From Microbulbifer sp. THAF38 (GTDB lineage: Bacteria > Pseudomonadota > Gammaproteobacteria > Pseudomonadales > Cellvibrionaceae), in assembly GCF_009363535.1 (NCBI RefSeq), contig NZ_CP045369.1, positions 3,359,001 to 3,423,000 on the forward strand: a stretch of 64,000 bases of DNA, in the 5' to 3' direction. Of this stretch, positions 18,276-29,647 are shown piece after piece. Each line of letters starts with the position of its first letter. The first letter of the stretch is position 1. A model generated the notes under the pieces. The model was not told the DNA's origin, ran no database searches, and was given only the letters and a program-made list of their open reading frames with translations. The position numbers were made by a program, and so were the translations under genes.

Positions 18276-19649
18276 ATGACCCAACAGCAAGACAATATCT
18301 TTCTCAATGGTGCGCTTTTACCAGTTTTCTTCAAAACTGCAGCACCTATCATTTTTATAATGCTGGTAAACGGCTCTTTTACCCTGCTGGACGCTTACTT
18401 CCTGGGAGAGTATGTAGGCCCCGATGCACTGGCTGCTGTCACCCTGACATTTCCGATGTTTATGTTGTTGGTCGCACTGTCTTCCTTAATCTCTGGAGGC
18501 TACTCCAGTGTTCAGGCCAGACTCTTGGGTGCGGGGAAAACGGATAAAGCAAGGCAGGCATTTTCCCAGGCAATTACCTTGGCACTGATCGTTTGTGGTC
18601 TTCTTATGGTGTTGTTTACTCTAGGAGGCAAACAACTGACACTGTTGGTAGCCAATGGCTCCCAGCCTTTGGCAGAAATGGGTTACACCTATTTAACGAT
18701 TCTTGTTTTTCTATCTCCTGCCCTATTTGTCGGTGCCGTTAACTCTGACACTTTGCGCTGTGAAGGGAAATTACCCTTGATGGCTAGTGTTTCGCTAACC
18801 TCCGTACTTCTCAATATCGTCTTCAACTATGTTTTTATTGCCCACTTGCAAATGGGGGTCGCAGGTTCCGCTTATGGAACAGCATTGGCTCAATCAATCG
18901 CCCTTGCGATAGTAGCTGGCTATCGTTATTACGGAAAAACAGTAATCGCTACACAGGTGATTCGATTTTCCAGCCAGAAACAATACTGGTGGGAGTTTCT
19001 ATCCCTGGGGTTGCCATCCAGCCTGAGCTATATCGGCGTATCCCTCACTTCCATGGCGGTTATATTCAGCCTGCAAGCTTGGGGAGGAGAACACTATGAT
19101 TCTACCGTTAGTGCCTATGGCATTACCACACGAATCATGACTTTTATTTTTCTCCCGCTACTCGGCTTAAGCCAGGCCTTTCAGACGGTAGTTGGCAATA
19201 ATGCCGGCGCAAAAATATGGACACGCATGGACAGCAGTATCAATATCGCCCTAACCGTGGCATTCAGCTACTGCCTACTGCTTCAGCTTGCCGTTATTAT
19301 TTTTAAGGACACCCTGGGAGCCTTGTTTATCAGCGATCCACAAATTGTTGCAGAAGTAGCGCGTATTCTGCCGATGATGACTCTGGTTTATTTCCTGGCG
19401 GGGCCACTGATGATGGTCAATATCTTCTTTCAAGCAATTGGCGACGCCAAGCGTGCCACCATACTCGGACTGGCAAAAACATATATTTTTCTGCTGCCTT
19501 TGATATTAATTCTGCCCCTAGCTATTGGTGAGGTCGGCATCTGGTATGCAGGGCCTATAGCAGAATTATTGTTACTCACATTAACGGTGTTTATTTTATA
19601 TCAGCGCAGCCGAGCACACGGCCAAAAATACGGCTTGTACAGCACCTAG
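18276..19649 (+). CDS. MATE-family multidrug efflux transporter
   Basis: The product is 457 residues with about twelve membrane segments in two homologous MatE halves. The first half begins at KTAAPIIFIMLVNGSF with FLGEYVGPDALAAVTL. The second half contains FLPLLGLSQAFQTVVGNNAG. MATE pumps export cationic drugs, dyes or metabolites using sodium or proton gradients. It is co-transcribed with the DUF2239 gene (12-base gap). The operators at 17649-17680 suggest induction by a ligand. A strong bidirectional terminator follows. The substrate is unknown. Confidence 0.92.
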   Translation: MTQQQDNIFLNGALLPVFFKTAAPIIFIMLVNGSFTLLDAYFLGEYVGPDALAAVTLTFPMFMLLVALSSLISGGYSSVQARLLGAGKTDKARQAFSQAITLALIVCGLLMVLFTLGGKQLTLLVANGSQPLAEMGYTYLTILVFLSPALFVGAVNSDTLRCEGKLPLMASVSLTSVLLNIVFNYVFIAHLQMGVAGSAYGTALAQSIALAIVAGYRYYGKTVIATQVIRFSSQKQYWWEFLSLGLPSSLSYIGVSLTSMAVIFSLQAWGGEHYDSTVSAYGITTRIMTFIFLPLLGLSQAFQTVVGNNAGAKIWTRMDSSINIALTVAFSYCLLLQLAVIIFKDTLGALFISDPQIVAEVARILPMMTLVYFLAGPLMMVNIFFQAIGDAKRATILGLAKTYIFLLPLILILPLAIGEVGIWYAGPIAELLLLTLTVFILYQRSRAHGQKYGLYST

Positions 19650-19677
19650 CCACATTGAAGAGATTAGTGCTGCGGAC

Positions 19678-19707
19678 AAAAAAAGGGAGTCATCGACTCC
19701 CTTTTTT
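19678..19707. terminator. Bidirectional terminator between MATE and metallopeptidase genes
   Basis: AGGGAGT (19684-19690) pairs with ACTCCCT (19696-19702) around CATCG. It is flanked by six A and six T residues, so it works as a Rho-independent terminator for both convergent genes. Confidence 0.85.
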
Positions 19708-19735
19708 CAGCCACCTTAACCGCGTTGAACCTGCT

Positions 19736-20545
19736 CTACATGATTGGCCTTGCAAAAGATCTTGGCAGTGTCAGACGCCTGCCATCATATAAATAGGAAA
19801 GCATATCCAGATCACCCGCGCTGGGATGCCAGCTGGCGTTATTCACCTGATTGGGAGTGATTTTACAACCACCAGTCCTGGTATTTTCCCTGACACCCAG
19901 AGCCTGCGCCTGATTGTCATACATCATGATAGATTGAGCATCGAATGTGGAACCGTGTGTCATAAAGCGGGCCATAGTCTGGGTGCGGGTTTGCACTTGC
20001 AAAGAGTCCAGCGTGTTCTGTACCGCTAGAGGCGCATCCGAGCGCATATGCTCATGGGCCAAACCCAGGGTATGACCAATTTCATGTGGTAGCGAGGCAA
20101 TAGCGGCTCTATTACCCCTCCAGTTCACACCGCAATACTGGTCTGTTTTATTGGTGTATCCCACAGTCGCACTACTATCGTTGTCCCTAATAGTAATTAC
20201 CCCCTGCCCAGCGGTCCCCACCTGAATAAACTTGATGGCCGCAAATCGAAACGCCCGATATATACACAGCTCCCAACGGGACATTGCTTTTTTAACAGCG
20301 GTCACATAGCCCGCATCCAAATTGCGCGGCATATAATATTTCACTATTCCGTTGGGCCAGACACCACCAACACTTTCATTTCTATCTAAAGAAAAACCAC
20401 TAAAAACCAACTTATAAGAAACATTTCGAATATTTTTATCTATTGACAACCCCATGCCGCAGACCTCCATCATTATCAGATTATTATTTTGAGGACTATT
20501 AAGTGCTTTATTTAATTTATAACTGGACCCAGAAAAAATCGACAT
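19736..20545 (-). CDS. Astacin-like (M12A) zinc metallopeptidase
   Basis: The product is 269 residues. The zinc site HEIGHTLGLAHEHMRSD fits the astacin signature HExxHxxGxxHExxR, and a Met-turn-like SIMMYDN lies about 50 residues later. The preceding GVWPNGIVKYYMP resembles the astacin domain start (W-x-x-G-x-(I/V)-x-Y). The C-terminal WHPSAGDLDMLSYLYDG closes the domain. Astacins are usually secreted with a propeptide, but here no signal peptide precedes the short N-terminal extension. The N-terminus is AT-rich with a weak ribosome-binding site, so either a non-classical location or start loss is possible. It stands alone; the substrate is unknown. Confidence 0.75.
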   Translation of the reverse strand: MSIFSGSSYKLNKALNSPQNNNLIMMEVCGMGLSIDKNIRNVSYKLVFSGFSLDRNESVGGVWPNGIVKYYMPRNLDAGYVTAVKKAMSRWELCIYRAFRFAAIKFIQVGTAGQGVITIRDNDSSATVGYTNKTDQYCGVNWRGNRAAIASLPHEIGHTLGLAHEHMRSDAPLAVQNTLDSLQVQTRTQTMARFMTHGSTFDAQSIMMYDNQAQALGVRENTRTGGCKITPNQVNNASWHPSAGDLDMLSYLYDGRRLTLPRSFARPIM

Positions 20546-20930
20546 CCAAGTTTTATCTCAGCATGAAATTTATACCTTAACAACTCGCAAACACCTAGGA
20601 AAAACTTTAACAACCCTCACAAGATTCCAGCTATTAATAAACGATGAGATAGCTTCTCAAACAGCAATAAAAATCATTCAACAAAATTAATTACAACAAC
20701 ACACCTTAAACCGGTGAAGCAGCCCAAAATAAAACCAGCAAAATAGAGAAAAATAAAAGCCACGTGTTTGAGCAGGGAAAGGGAGGGGCGAGAAGAAAGA
20801 AGAGAAAAAAGCGCAATTAAACGGCAATTTAAGGCAAACCCAGGCTGGGCAAAAATAAAAAACCAGTCTTCCAAACAAAAAAGGCCACCCAGAGGGTAGC
20901 CTTTTCTAGAGTTAACTATCTAGTAACAAC
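20546..20930. other. AT-rich intergenic region
   Basis: It contains the metallopeptidase promoter side and the sucD terminator. The overlapping hydrophobic open frames on the minus strand at 20674-20878 look like random AT-rich translation. Confidence 0.4.
20875..20905 (-). terminator. Rho-independent terminator of sucD
   Basis: On the minus strand AAGGCTACCC and GGGTGGCCTT form a 10-bp stem (one G-U pair) around TCT. A run of six T follows. It ends the sdh-suc gene block. Confidence 0.85.
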
Positions 20931-21803
20931 TTACCAGCCAGTTACTTCCTTCAGCGCGTCACCGATCTGAGCCAGGGAGCGCACGGTTTTAACACCAGCG
21001 TCTTCCAGAGCCGCGAACTTCTCGTCAGCGGTACCTTTACCACCAGAGATGATCGCGCCCGCATGGCCCATACGCTTGCCGGGAGGAGCCGTTACACCAG
21101 CGATGTAGGAAACGACCGGCTTGGTAACATTTTCCTTGATGTAAGCCGCCGCTTCTTCTTCAGCAGTACCGCCGATCTCACCGATCATTACGATCGCTTC
21201 GGTCTGCGGGTCGTTCTGGAACATTTCCAGAATATCGATGAAGTTGGAGCCCGGGATGGGGTCGCCACCGATGCCCACACAGGTGGACTGGCCGAAGCCG
21301 TGGTCGGTAGTTTGCTTAACCGCTTCATAGGTCAGGGTACCGGAACGGGAAACAATGCCCACTTTACCCGGCTTGTGGATATGACCCGGCATAATACCGA
21401 TCTTGCACTCACCGGGAGTGATCACACCCGGGCAGTTCGGGCCAATCAGGCGTACGCCCAGCTCGTCGCACTTCACTTTAGCGTCAAGCATATCCAGAGT
21501 CGGGATACCTTCGGTGATACAAACGATCAGTTTGATACCAGCGTTGGCCGCTTCCAGGATGGAGTCCTTACAGAAAGGCGCAGGTACGTAGATTACGGAA
21601 GCTTCTGCACCGGTTTCTTCTACCGCCTCTTTCACGGTGTTGAATACCGGCAGACCCAGGTGAGTCTGGCCGCCTTTACCCGGAGTTACACCACCAACCA
21701 TCTTGGTGCCGTAAGCAATCGCTTGCTCAGAGTGGAAAGTACCCTGGGAGCCGGTGAAGCCCTGACAGATGACTTTGGTGTCTTTGTTAATCAGTACTGA
21801 CAT
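20931..21803 (-). CDS. sucD: Succinyl-CoA synthetase alpha subunit
   Basis: The product is 290 residues. The CoA-binding N-terminus ([18 protein letters not shown]) and [16 protein letters not shown] are clear. The phosphohistidine motif [15 protein letters not shown] carries the catalytic His that is transiently phosphorylated. Paired with SucC it interconverts succinyl-CoA plus ADP/GDP and succinate plus ATP/GTP. Its ATG lies two bases after the sucC stop, so the subunits are translated together. It is the last gene of the block. Confidence 0.98.
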   Translation of the reverse strand: MSVLINKDTKVICQGFTGSQGTFHSEQAIAYGTKMVGGVTPGKGGQTHLGLPVFNTVKEAVEETGAEASVIYVPAPFCKDSILEAANAGIKLIVCITEGIPTLDMLDAKVKCDELGVRLIGPNCPGVITPGECKIGIMPGHIHKPGKVGIVSRSGTLTYEAVKQTTDHGFGQSTCVGIGGDPIPGSNFIDILEMFQNDPQTEAIVMIGEIGGTAEEEAAAYIKENVTKPVVSYIAGVTAPPGKRMGHAGAIISGGKGTADEKFAALEDAGVKTVRSLAQIGDALKEVTGW

Positions 21804-21805
21804 GA

Positions 21806-22972
21806 TTATTTACCCTCCGCAGCTTTAACCACTTGCTCAGCAGCATCGGTCAGGCTGGTAGCCGCGATAATGTTCAGGCCGCTGTCGCTCAGAACTTTAG
21901 CGCCCAGGTCTGCGTTGTTACCTTCCAGACGCACAACAACCGGTACTTTAACGCCCACTTCTTTTACTGCGCCCACAACGCCTTCGGCGATCATGTCACA
22001 GCGAACGATACCACCGAAGATGTTGATCAATACGGCTTTAACATTCTCGTCAGACAGGATGATCTTGAACGCTTCAACAACACGCTCTTTGGTCGCGCCG
22101 CCACCAACGTCCAGGAAGTTAGCCGGCTTACCGCCGTGCAGGTTGACGATATCCATGGTACCCATGGCCAGGCCAGCGCCGTTTACCATGCAGCCGATGT
22201 TGCCATCCAGTGCTACGTAGTTCAGATCGAACTTGGCAGCGTGCGCTTCACGTGCGTCATCCTGAGAAGGATCGTGCATTTCGCGCAGGTCAGCGTGGCG
22301 GTACAGGGCGTTGCTGTCGATTACCACTTTGGCATCCAGGCAGTGCAGGTTGCCCTCAGTGGTGATTACCAGCGGGTTGATTTCCAGCAGGGCCAGATCT
22401 TTTTCCTCGAACATTTTCGCCAGGCCGAGGAAGATCTTGGTGAACTGCTTAACCTGGGTCGGGTTCAGGCCCAGTTTGAAAGCCAGCTCGCGCGCTTGGT
22501 ATGGCTGAGCGCCTACCAGCGGGTCGATGGTAGCCTTGAGGATTTTTTCCGGGGTCTCTTCCGCTACTTTCTCGATCTCAACGCCGCCTTCGGTGGAGGC
22601 CATGAAAACGATACGACGGGTGGAGCGGTCAACAACGGCACCGAGGTACAGTTCTTGATCGATATCGGTGCAGCTTTCAACCAGGATACGGGAAACCGGC
22701 TGACCATTTTCGTCTGTTTGATAAGTTACCAGGCGCTCGCCCAGCCACTTTTTGGCAAACTCTTCAATTTCTGCCTTGGAATCTACCAGCTTTACACCGC
22801 CAGCCTTACCGCGGCCACCGGCGTGTACCTGGGCTTTTACTACCCACTTATCACCGCCAATTTCGTCAGCCGCTGCTACTGCCGCTGCCGGGGTTTCCGC
22901 TGCAATGCCTTTGGAAACCGGCAATCCGTATGCCGCAAACAGTTGTTTGCCCTGATACTCATGCAAGTTCAT
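21806..22972 (-). CDS. sucC: Succinyl-CoA synthetase beta subunit
   Basis: The product is 388 residues, exactly the E. coli length. The N-terminal ATP-grasp domain starts [18 protein letters not shown] and includes [16 protein letters not shown]. The C-terminal CoA-ligase domain contains [12 protein letters not shown]. It binds the nucleotide and succinate. The ATG at 22972 is the family start; the four codons upstream in the open frame are not conserved. A palindrome, TTCACATGTGAA, lies 13 bases upstream, and a perfect 15-bp hairpin lies further up in the lpdA-sucC gap. Confidence 0.98.
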   Translation of the reverse strand: MNLHEYQGKQLFAAYGLPVSKGIAAETPAAAVAAADEIGGDKWVVKAQVHAGGRGKAGGVKLVDSKAEIEEFAKKWLGERLVTYQTDENGQPVSRILVESCTDIDQELYLGAVVDRSTRRIVFMASTEGGVEIEKVAEETPEKILKATIDPLVGAQPYQARELAFKLGLNPTQVKQFTKIFLGLAKMFEEKDLALLEINPLVITTEGNLHCLDAKVVIDSNALYRHADLREMHDPSQDDAREAHAAKFDLNYVALDGNIGCMVNGAGLAMGTMDIVNLHGGKPANFLDVGGGATKERVVEAFKIILSDENVKAVLINIFGGIVRCDMIAEGVVGAVKEVGVKVPVVVRLEGNNADLGAKVLSDSGLNIIAATSLTDAAEQVVKAAEGK

Positions 22973-23035
22973 AGTCAATACCAATTCACATGTGAAATGT
23001 GTTTATTAATTGCAGATCACTCTGCACCTGAGACA

Positions 23036-23075
23036 CAGAATTCAAAATTTCCGTCGTTGCAAATTTTGAATTCTG
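23036..23075 (-). other. Perfect 15-bp hairpin in the lpdA-sucC gap
   Basis: CAGAATTCAAAATTT (23036-23050) and AAATTTTGAATTCTG (23061-23075) pair perfectly around a ten-base loop. No U-tract follows on the minus strand. It may be an mRNA processing or stabilising element that sets differential expression of lpdA and sucCD. Confidence 0.6.
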
Positions 23076-23135
23076 CAAATGAAACCGGGGCAGCTAATTA
23101 ATGAATAATTAGTGCCCCGACATCGAAAAAACTTC

Positions 23136-24596
<1,461 letters not shown>

Positions 24597-24643
24597 CTAA
24601 TGCAGTGTGATCGAGGGGGCCCGCAGGCCCCTGGACTTATTTC

Positions 24644-25837
24644 TTAAACTTCGAGCAGGATACGCGCTGGGTCTTCGATCATTTCCTTGATCGCTACCAG
24701 GAAGCCAACCGCTTCTTTACCGTCGATCAGACGGTGGTCATAGGACAGCGCCAGGTACATCATCGGCAGGATTTCCACCTTGCCATTTACCGCCATCGGG
24801 CGCTCCTGAATCTTGTGCATACCCAGAATTGCGGTTTGCGGCGGGTTCAGGATCGGGGTGGACAGCAGGGAACCGAAGACACCGCCGTTGGTGATAGTGA
24901 AGGTACCGCCAGTCATTTCTTCGATAGACAGCTTGCCATCGCGGGCACGTACGCCCAGATCGCGGATATTGTTTTCCATATCCGCCAGACCCATGTTCTC
25001 GGCGTTGCGCAGAATCGGCACAACCAAGCCTTTCGGCGAGGAAACCGCTACACCGATATCCTGGTAGCCGTGGTAAACGATATCGTTACCATCGATAGAC
25101 GCGTTCACCGCTGGGTAGCGTTTCAGTGCTTCTACCGCTGCCTTTACAAAGAAGCCCATAAAGCCCAGGCGGGTGCCGTTGTGGGTCTTTTCGAACAGGT
25201 CTTTGTAGTTCTTGCGCAGATCCATCACCGGCTTCATGTTCACCTCGTTAAAGGTGGTGAGCATGGCGGTGGACTGGGAGGCATCCAGCAGGCGCTCAGC
25301 AATACGCTTGCGCATGCGGGTCATAGGTACACGCTTCTCTACGCGCTCACCCGGAGCCACTGCCACTTCGGCAACAGCGGCAGGCGCGGTAGCTGCGGGC
25401 GCAGTACCGGCTTTCATTACGTCTTCTTTGAGAACGCGACCGCCCTTGCCTGAGCCTTCAACACCGGCCAGGTCAACGCCCTTCTCCGCCGCCATTTTCT
25501 TGGCGGACGGCATGGCAATTTTGTCACCGGCAGCGGGCGCTGCAGCTTCAGCGGCAGGCGCTTCGGCTTTTTCTTCCGCCGGGGCGGCACCGGCACCGGC
25601 GCCCTCTTCGAACTTGGCGATCACCTCATTGGAGAGAACGGTATCGCCCTCGTCCTTGATGATTTCGGAAAGAGCGCCGTCTGCCGGCGCAACCACTTCC
25701 AGTACCACTTTGTCAGTTTCGATATCCACGATCAGTTCATCGCGGGACACGGCTTCGCCGGGTTTCTTGTGCCAGGTGGCGACAGTACCGTCCTGAACGG
25801 ATTCCGGGAAAGTTGGCGCTTTAATCTCGATCGTCAT
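24644..25837 (-). CDS. sucB: 2-oxoglutarate dehydrogenase E2, dihydrolipoyl succinyltransferase
   Basis: The product is 397 residues. The lipoyl domain carries its modified Lys in [12 protein letters not shown]. An Ala/Pro/Glu-rich linker (about residues 80-100) and an E3-binding domain ([29 protein letters not shown]) follow. The C-terminal catalytic domain has the active-site [12 protein letters not shown]. It forms the 24-mer core of the 2-oxoglutarate dehydrogenase complex and transfers succinyl to CoA. It lies 46 bases downstream of sucA. A GC-rich hairpin at 24616-24631 lies between it and lpdA. Confidence 0.98.
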   Translation of the reverse strand: MTIEIKAPTFPESVQDGTVATWHKKPGEAVSRDELIVDIETDKVVLEVVAPADGALSEIIKDEGDTVLSNEVIAKFEEGAGAGAAPAEEKAEAPAAEAAAPAAGDKIAMPSAKKMAAEKGVDLAGVEGSGKGGRVLKEDVMKAGTAPAATAPAAVAEVAVAPGERVEKRVPMTRMRKRIAERLLDASQSTAMLTTFNEVNMKPVMDLRKNYKDLFEKTHNGTRLGFMGFFVKAAVEALKRYPAVNASIDGNDIVYHGYQDIGVAVSSPKGLVVPILRNAENMGLADMENNIRDLGVRARDGKLSIEEMTGGTFTITNGGVFGSLLSTPILNPPQTAILGMHKIQERPMAVNGKVEILPMMYLALSYDHRLIDGKEAVGFLVAIKEMIEDPARILLEV

Positions 25838-25883
25838 TTTTCCTGTTTCCTGAGATTGACTCTGCTTTATTTACTGCCGCCCG

Positions 25884-28712
25884 TTACTTGACGGTCAGCG
25901 CCTCGTTGATGAACTTATTCTGTTCTTCTAAGTGTGTGGACATGTAGCCCGCCGCAGGTGCCGCCGATGCCGCACGACCCACGTATTCCAATTCCAGCTT
26001 CGGATGGGTTTCCGACAGCAGGCGACGCAGGTGATGCTGGCTGGAGTACCAGGCGCCCTGGTTCATGGGCTCTTCCTGACACCAGCCGACACTCTTGATG
26101 TTTTTAAATGCGGACACCGCTTCCACGAACTCTTCGTCGGGGAAGGGGTACAGCTGTTCGATACGCACGAAAGCCACATCTTCCTGCTCGCGCTCCATAC
26201 GCGCTTCCAGCAGGTGGTAGTACACCTTGCCGGAACACAGGATCAGGCGCTTGACCTTGGCCGGGTCCACACCCTGGTCCTGAATCACATTGTGGAAGCG
26301 GCCTTCGGCCAGCTCTTCCAAGCTGGAAGTCGCCAGCTTGTGACGCAGAATCCATTTCGGGCTCATAATCACCAGCGGGCGACGCATCGGGCGTACCGCC
26401 TGGCGGCGCAGCAGGTGGAAAATCTGCGCCGGCGTGGTCGCGTTGCACACCTGGATATTGTGCTCGGCACACAGCTGCATAAAGCGTTCGAGGCGCGCGG
26501 AGGAGTGCTCCGGGCCCTGGCCTTCGTAACCGTGTGGCAACAACATCACCAGGCCACACATACGGCCCCACTTGTGCTCACCGGAAGTGATGAACTGGTC
26601 GATGACTACCTGGGCGCCATTGGCGAAGTCGCCGAACTGGGCCTCCCAAACCACCAGGGACTTGGGCGTAGTGGTCGCATAGCCGTATTCGAAAGCCAGC
26701 ACGGCCTCCTCGGACAGCAGCGAGTCGTAGATATAAAACGGTGGCTGGTCCTCGAACATGTGCTGCAAAGGCACATAGCTCTGGCCATCTTTCTGGCTGT
26801 GAATCACCGCGTGGCGGTGGGAGAAGGTTCCGCGACCCACATCCTCACCGGTGAAGCGGACCATAAAGCCCTCTTCCAGCAAAGTGCCATAAGCCAGGGT
26901 TTCCGCCATGCCCCAGTTCAAGGGCAGTGCGCCACCGGCCATCTTGCGGCGGTCATCGTAGATCTTGGAAACCTGACGCTGCATCACTACGCCATCGGGC
27001 ACAGCGGTCATGCGGTTGGCCACATCCTGCAGCTTCGGCAGCGCATAGCCGGTATCCGCAGGCACCTGCCAATCGTGGCCCAGGTAGGGACTCCAGTCCA
27101 CAAACATGGAAGAGTCCGGCTGTTTCACCAAACCGGTAGCTACGTCTTCACCCGCATCCAGTTTGTCGCGGTAGTCGTTGGCCAGCTTGTCCGCGGCAGC
27201 CTTGTCGAGGATGCCATCTTTCACCAGCTTCTCGGAATAGAGAGTGCGGGTGGTTTTATGCTTGCGGATGGTCTGGTACATCAGCGGCTGGGTACCAGAG
27301 GGGTCATCGGTCTCGTTGTGGCCGCGGCGACGGTAGCACACCAGGTCGATAACGATGTCTTTCTTAAATTCGTAGCGGTAGTCCACCGCCAGCAGCGCAG
27401 CCAGCACAACCATTTCGGGGTCGTCGCCGTTTACGTGCAGCACCGGAGCATCGATCATCTTGGCAGGATCGGTGGAGTACTCGGTGGAGCGGGCGTCTTC
27501 GCGCTTGCTGGTGGTAAAGCCCACCTGGTTGTTCAGTACGATATGCACAGTACCGCCGGTGTAGTAACCGCGGGTCTGGGACATCTGCAGGGTTTCCTGC
27601 ACAACACCCTGGCCGGCAAAAGCTGCGTCGCCGTGGATGTTGATCGGCATTACTTTCTCACCAGTCGCATCTTTACGGCGATCCTGACGGGCGCGCACGG
27701 AGCCGACCACTACCGGCGCACTGATTTCCAGGTGCGACGGGTTAAAGGCCAACGCCAGGTGCACTTCACCACCGGGGGTCATTACGTTGGAGGAGAAGCC
27801 TTGGTGGTATTTCACATCACCGGAGGTATCCAGGGTTTTCTTACCCTCGAACTCTTCAAACAGATCCGATGGGTTTTTGCCGAGGATATTCACCAGGGTA
27901 TTCAGGCGGCCACGGTGGGCCATGCCAATTACGATTTCCTTCACCCCGTAGGTACCGGAGCGGCGGATCAGAGCGTCCATCATCGGGATCAGACTCTCAC
28001 CACCTTCCACACCGAAGCGCTTGGTGCCCGGGTATTTGGAGTCCAGGTGACGCTCCAGCCCCTCTGCCGCAGACAGGCGCTGCAGGATTTCAATCTGGAT
28101 ATCGGTGCCGAAGTTGGCCTTGGACTGGCTGCGCTCCAGGCGCTGCTGGAACCACTGCTGCTCTTCCAGGTTGGAGAGGTGCATGATTTCCGCACCCAGA
28201 TTACCGCAGTAGGTGCGCTCCAGACCCTCTACGATCTCGCGCAGGGTGGCCTCTTCTTTACCGAGGAACAGGCTACCGGTATTGAAGGTGGTATCGAAGT
28301 CGCCTTCAGTCAGACCGTGGTAGCTCAACTGCAGGTCGGGCACCTGTTCGCGGGCCATCAGGCCGAGCGGATCGAGGGTGGCCTTTTTGTGACCGCGATG
28401 GCGATAGGAATCGATCAGTTGCAGAACTTTAATCTGCTTGCGCTCGTGTTCGATATTGACGGAGCCGGAGCCCGGCGCCACTACCGGGCGCGCGCGGTGT
28501 TTGCTGAGCAGCTCGAAGTGCTGGCGCACTGCGGCGTGTGAGACATCACTGCTGCCTTCAACGCGGGGGAGGCTGTCGAAGTAATTGCGCCACTCCTCCG
28601 GTACACCGTTGGGGTCGTGCAGATAGGTCTCGTAAAGCTCCTCCACATAGGCGGCATTGCCCCCGGAGATATGGGAGCTACGCCACAGCTGCTCCATGGT
28701 ACTTTCGTGCAT
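25884..28712 (-). CDS. sucA: 2-oxoglutarate dehydrogenase E1
   Basis: The product is 942 residues of this thiamine diphosphate enzyme. It has the N-terminal helical segment SSHISGGNAAYVEELYET, the active-site region IGMAHRGRLNTLVNILG, and GDAAFAGQGVVQE with the following NNQVGFTTS as the ThDP/Mg site. The C-terminal transketolase-like half has GEDVGRGTFSHRHAV and the terminal VGRAASAAPAAGYM motif. It decarboxylates 2-oxoglutarate and passes succinyl to the SucB lipoyl arm. It opens the sucAB-lpdA-sucCD run, about 210 bases downstream of sdhB with a terminator-like hairpin in between, so it likely has its own promoter. Confidence 0.98.
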   Translation of the reverse strand: MHESTMEQLWRSSHISGGNAAYVEELYETYLHDPNGVPEEWRNYFDSLPRVEGSSDVSHAAVRQHFELLSKHRARPVVAPGSGSVNIEHERKQIKVLQLIDSYRHRGHKKATLDPLGLMAREQVPDLQLSYHGLTEGDFDTTFNTGSLFLGKEEATLREIVEGLERTYCGNLGAEIMHLSNLEEQQWFQQRLERSQSKANFGTDIQIEILQRLSAAEGLERHLDSKYPGTKRFGVEGGESLIPMMDALIRRSGTYGVKEIVIGMAHRGRLNTLVNILGKNPSDLFEEFEGKKTLDTSGDVKYHQGFSSNVMTPGGEVHLALAFNPSHLEISAPVVVGSVRARQDRRKDATGEKVMPINIHGDAAFAGQGVVQETLQMSQTRGYYTGGTVHIVLNNQVGFTTSKREDARSTEYSTDPAKMIDAPVLHVNGDDPEMVVLAALLAVDYRYEFKKDIVIDLVCYRRRGHNETDDPSGTQPLMYQTIRKHKTTRTLYSEKLVKDGILDKAAADKLANDYRDKLDAGEDVATGLVKQPDSSMFVDWSPYLGHDWQVPADTGYALPKLQDVANRMTAVPDGVVMQRQVSKIYDDRRKMAGGALPLNWGMAETLAYGTLLEEGFMVRFTGEDVGRGTFSHRHAVIHSQKDGQSYVPLQHMFEDQPPFYIYDSLLSEEAVLAFEYGYATTTPKSLVVWEAQFGDFANGAQVVIDQFITSGEHKWGRMCGLVMLLPHGYEGQGPEHSSARLERFMQLCAEHNIQVCNATTPAQIFHLLRRQAVRPMRRPLVIMSPKWILRHKLATSSLEELAEGRFHNVIQDQGVDPAKVKRLILCSGKVYYHLLEARMEREQEDVAFVRIEQLYPFPDEEFVEAVSAFKNIKSVGWCQEEPMNQGAWYSSQHHLRRLLSETHPKLELEYVGRAASAAPAAGYMSTHLEEQNKFINEALTVK

Positions 28713-28776
28713 TTTGATGCCTACCTCGATTGCAGTGGACTCTCATCGCTCTGGCCACTGCGCTTTCCTTCACTCA

Positions 28777-28812
28777 CAAAAGGGGAGGCGCATAAAGCCA
28801 CCTCCCCTTTTT
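28777..28812 (-). terminator. Terminator-like hairpin between sdhB and sucA
   Basis: AAAAGGGGAGG (28777-28787) pairs with CCTCCCCTTTT (28801-28811) around a 13-base loop. Read on the minus strand it is followed by TTTTG. It is followed by sucA and preceded by two further hairpins in the same gap (GGGCCC arms near 28872-28892 and TGAAAGTCA/TGACTTTCA at 28893-28917), so sdh transcripts are probably partly terminated or processed here. Confidence 0.65.
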
Positions 28813-28923
28813 AATTTAATACCGGCCGGAGCCGGTTTATGTCATTCGATCAGCGCCCTACCTGGCACCGGGCCCACCCGAGGCGGGCCCTGATGAAAGT
28901 CATCTCGTGACTTTCAACAATCC

Positions 28924-29628
28924 CTATACCGCGCGTGTCAGCAGCATATTGCGAATATGGCCAATGGCGCGGGTCGGGTTCAAACCCTTCGGACATACGT
29001 TGACACAGTTTTGAATGCCATGGCAACGGAACACACTGAAGGGGTCGTCCAGGTTGGACAGGCGCTCATCAGTGGCCAGGTCGCGGCTGTCCGCCAGGAA
29101 GCGGTAGGCCTGTAGCAGGCCGGCCGGGCCGATAAACTTATCCGGGTTCCACCAGAAAGAAGGACAAGCGGTGGAGCAGCAGGCGCACAGAATACACTCG
29201 TACAGGCCGTCGAGCTTCTCGCGATCCTCTGGGGTCTGCAGGCGCTCAATCGCCGGTGCCGGAGTGTCATTCTGCAGGTACGGCTCGATCTTCTTGTACT
29301 GCTCGTAGAACTGTTCCATATCCACAACCAGGTCGCGGATCACCGGCAGGCCCGGCAGCGGACGCAGAATCAGTTTACCCTTGGGGGCAGCTTCAGACAG
29401 TGGCGTAGTACACGCCAGGCCGTTGCGGCCGGAAATATTCATACCATCGGAACCACACACACCTTCACGGCAGGAGCGGCGGAAGGACAGGGTCGGGTCC
29501 TGCGCCTTGAGCAACTCCAACACGTCCAACACCATCAGGTCCTTGCCCTGGGTGTCGAGCTGGTAGTCCTGCATGTAAGGCGCTTTGTCGGTTTCCGGGT
29601 TGTAACGGTAAATGCTTACTTTCAACAT
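28924..29628 (-). CDS. sdhB: Succinate dehydrogenase iron-sulfur subunit
   Basis: The product is 234 residues. The 2Fe-2S motif SCREGVCGSDGMNISG comes first, then two bacterial-ferredoxin-type motifs, CILCACCSTACPSFWW and CHGIQNCVNVCPKGLNP, for the 4Fe-4S and 3Fe-4S clusters. It carries electrons from SdhA to quinone at the SdhCD membrane anchor. It is the last gene of sdhCDAB, 19 bases after sdhA. Confidence 0.98.
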   Translation of the reverse strand: MLKVSIYRYNPETDKAPYMQDYQLDTQGKDLMVLDVLELLKAQDPTLSFRRSCREGVCGSDGMNISGRNGLACTTPLSEAAPKGKLILRPLPGLPVIRDLVVDMEQFYEQYKKIEPYLQNDTPAPAIERLQTPEDREKLDGLYECILCACCSTACPSFWWNPDKFIGPAGLLQAYRFLADSRDLATDERLSNLDDPFSVFRCHGIQNCVNVCPKGLNPTRAIGHIRNMLLTRAV

Positions 29629-29647
29629 ACTCTATTCCGCTCCCGAA

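Noticed and set aside
20674..20878. Hydrophobic minus-strand frames
   Set aside because: Phe/Cys-rich translation of AT-rich DNA, no start signal, and overlap with a terminator.
21063..23101. Open frames opposite sucC and sucD
   Set aside because: They are antisense shadows of the conserved subunits.
25932..28541. Long open frame opposite sucA
   Set aside because: It lies fully antisense to a highly conserved enzyme and has low-complexity His/Val/Gln-rich sequence, an effect of codon bias.
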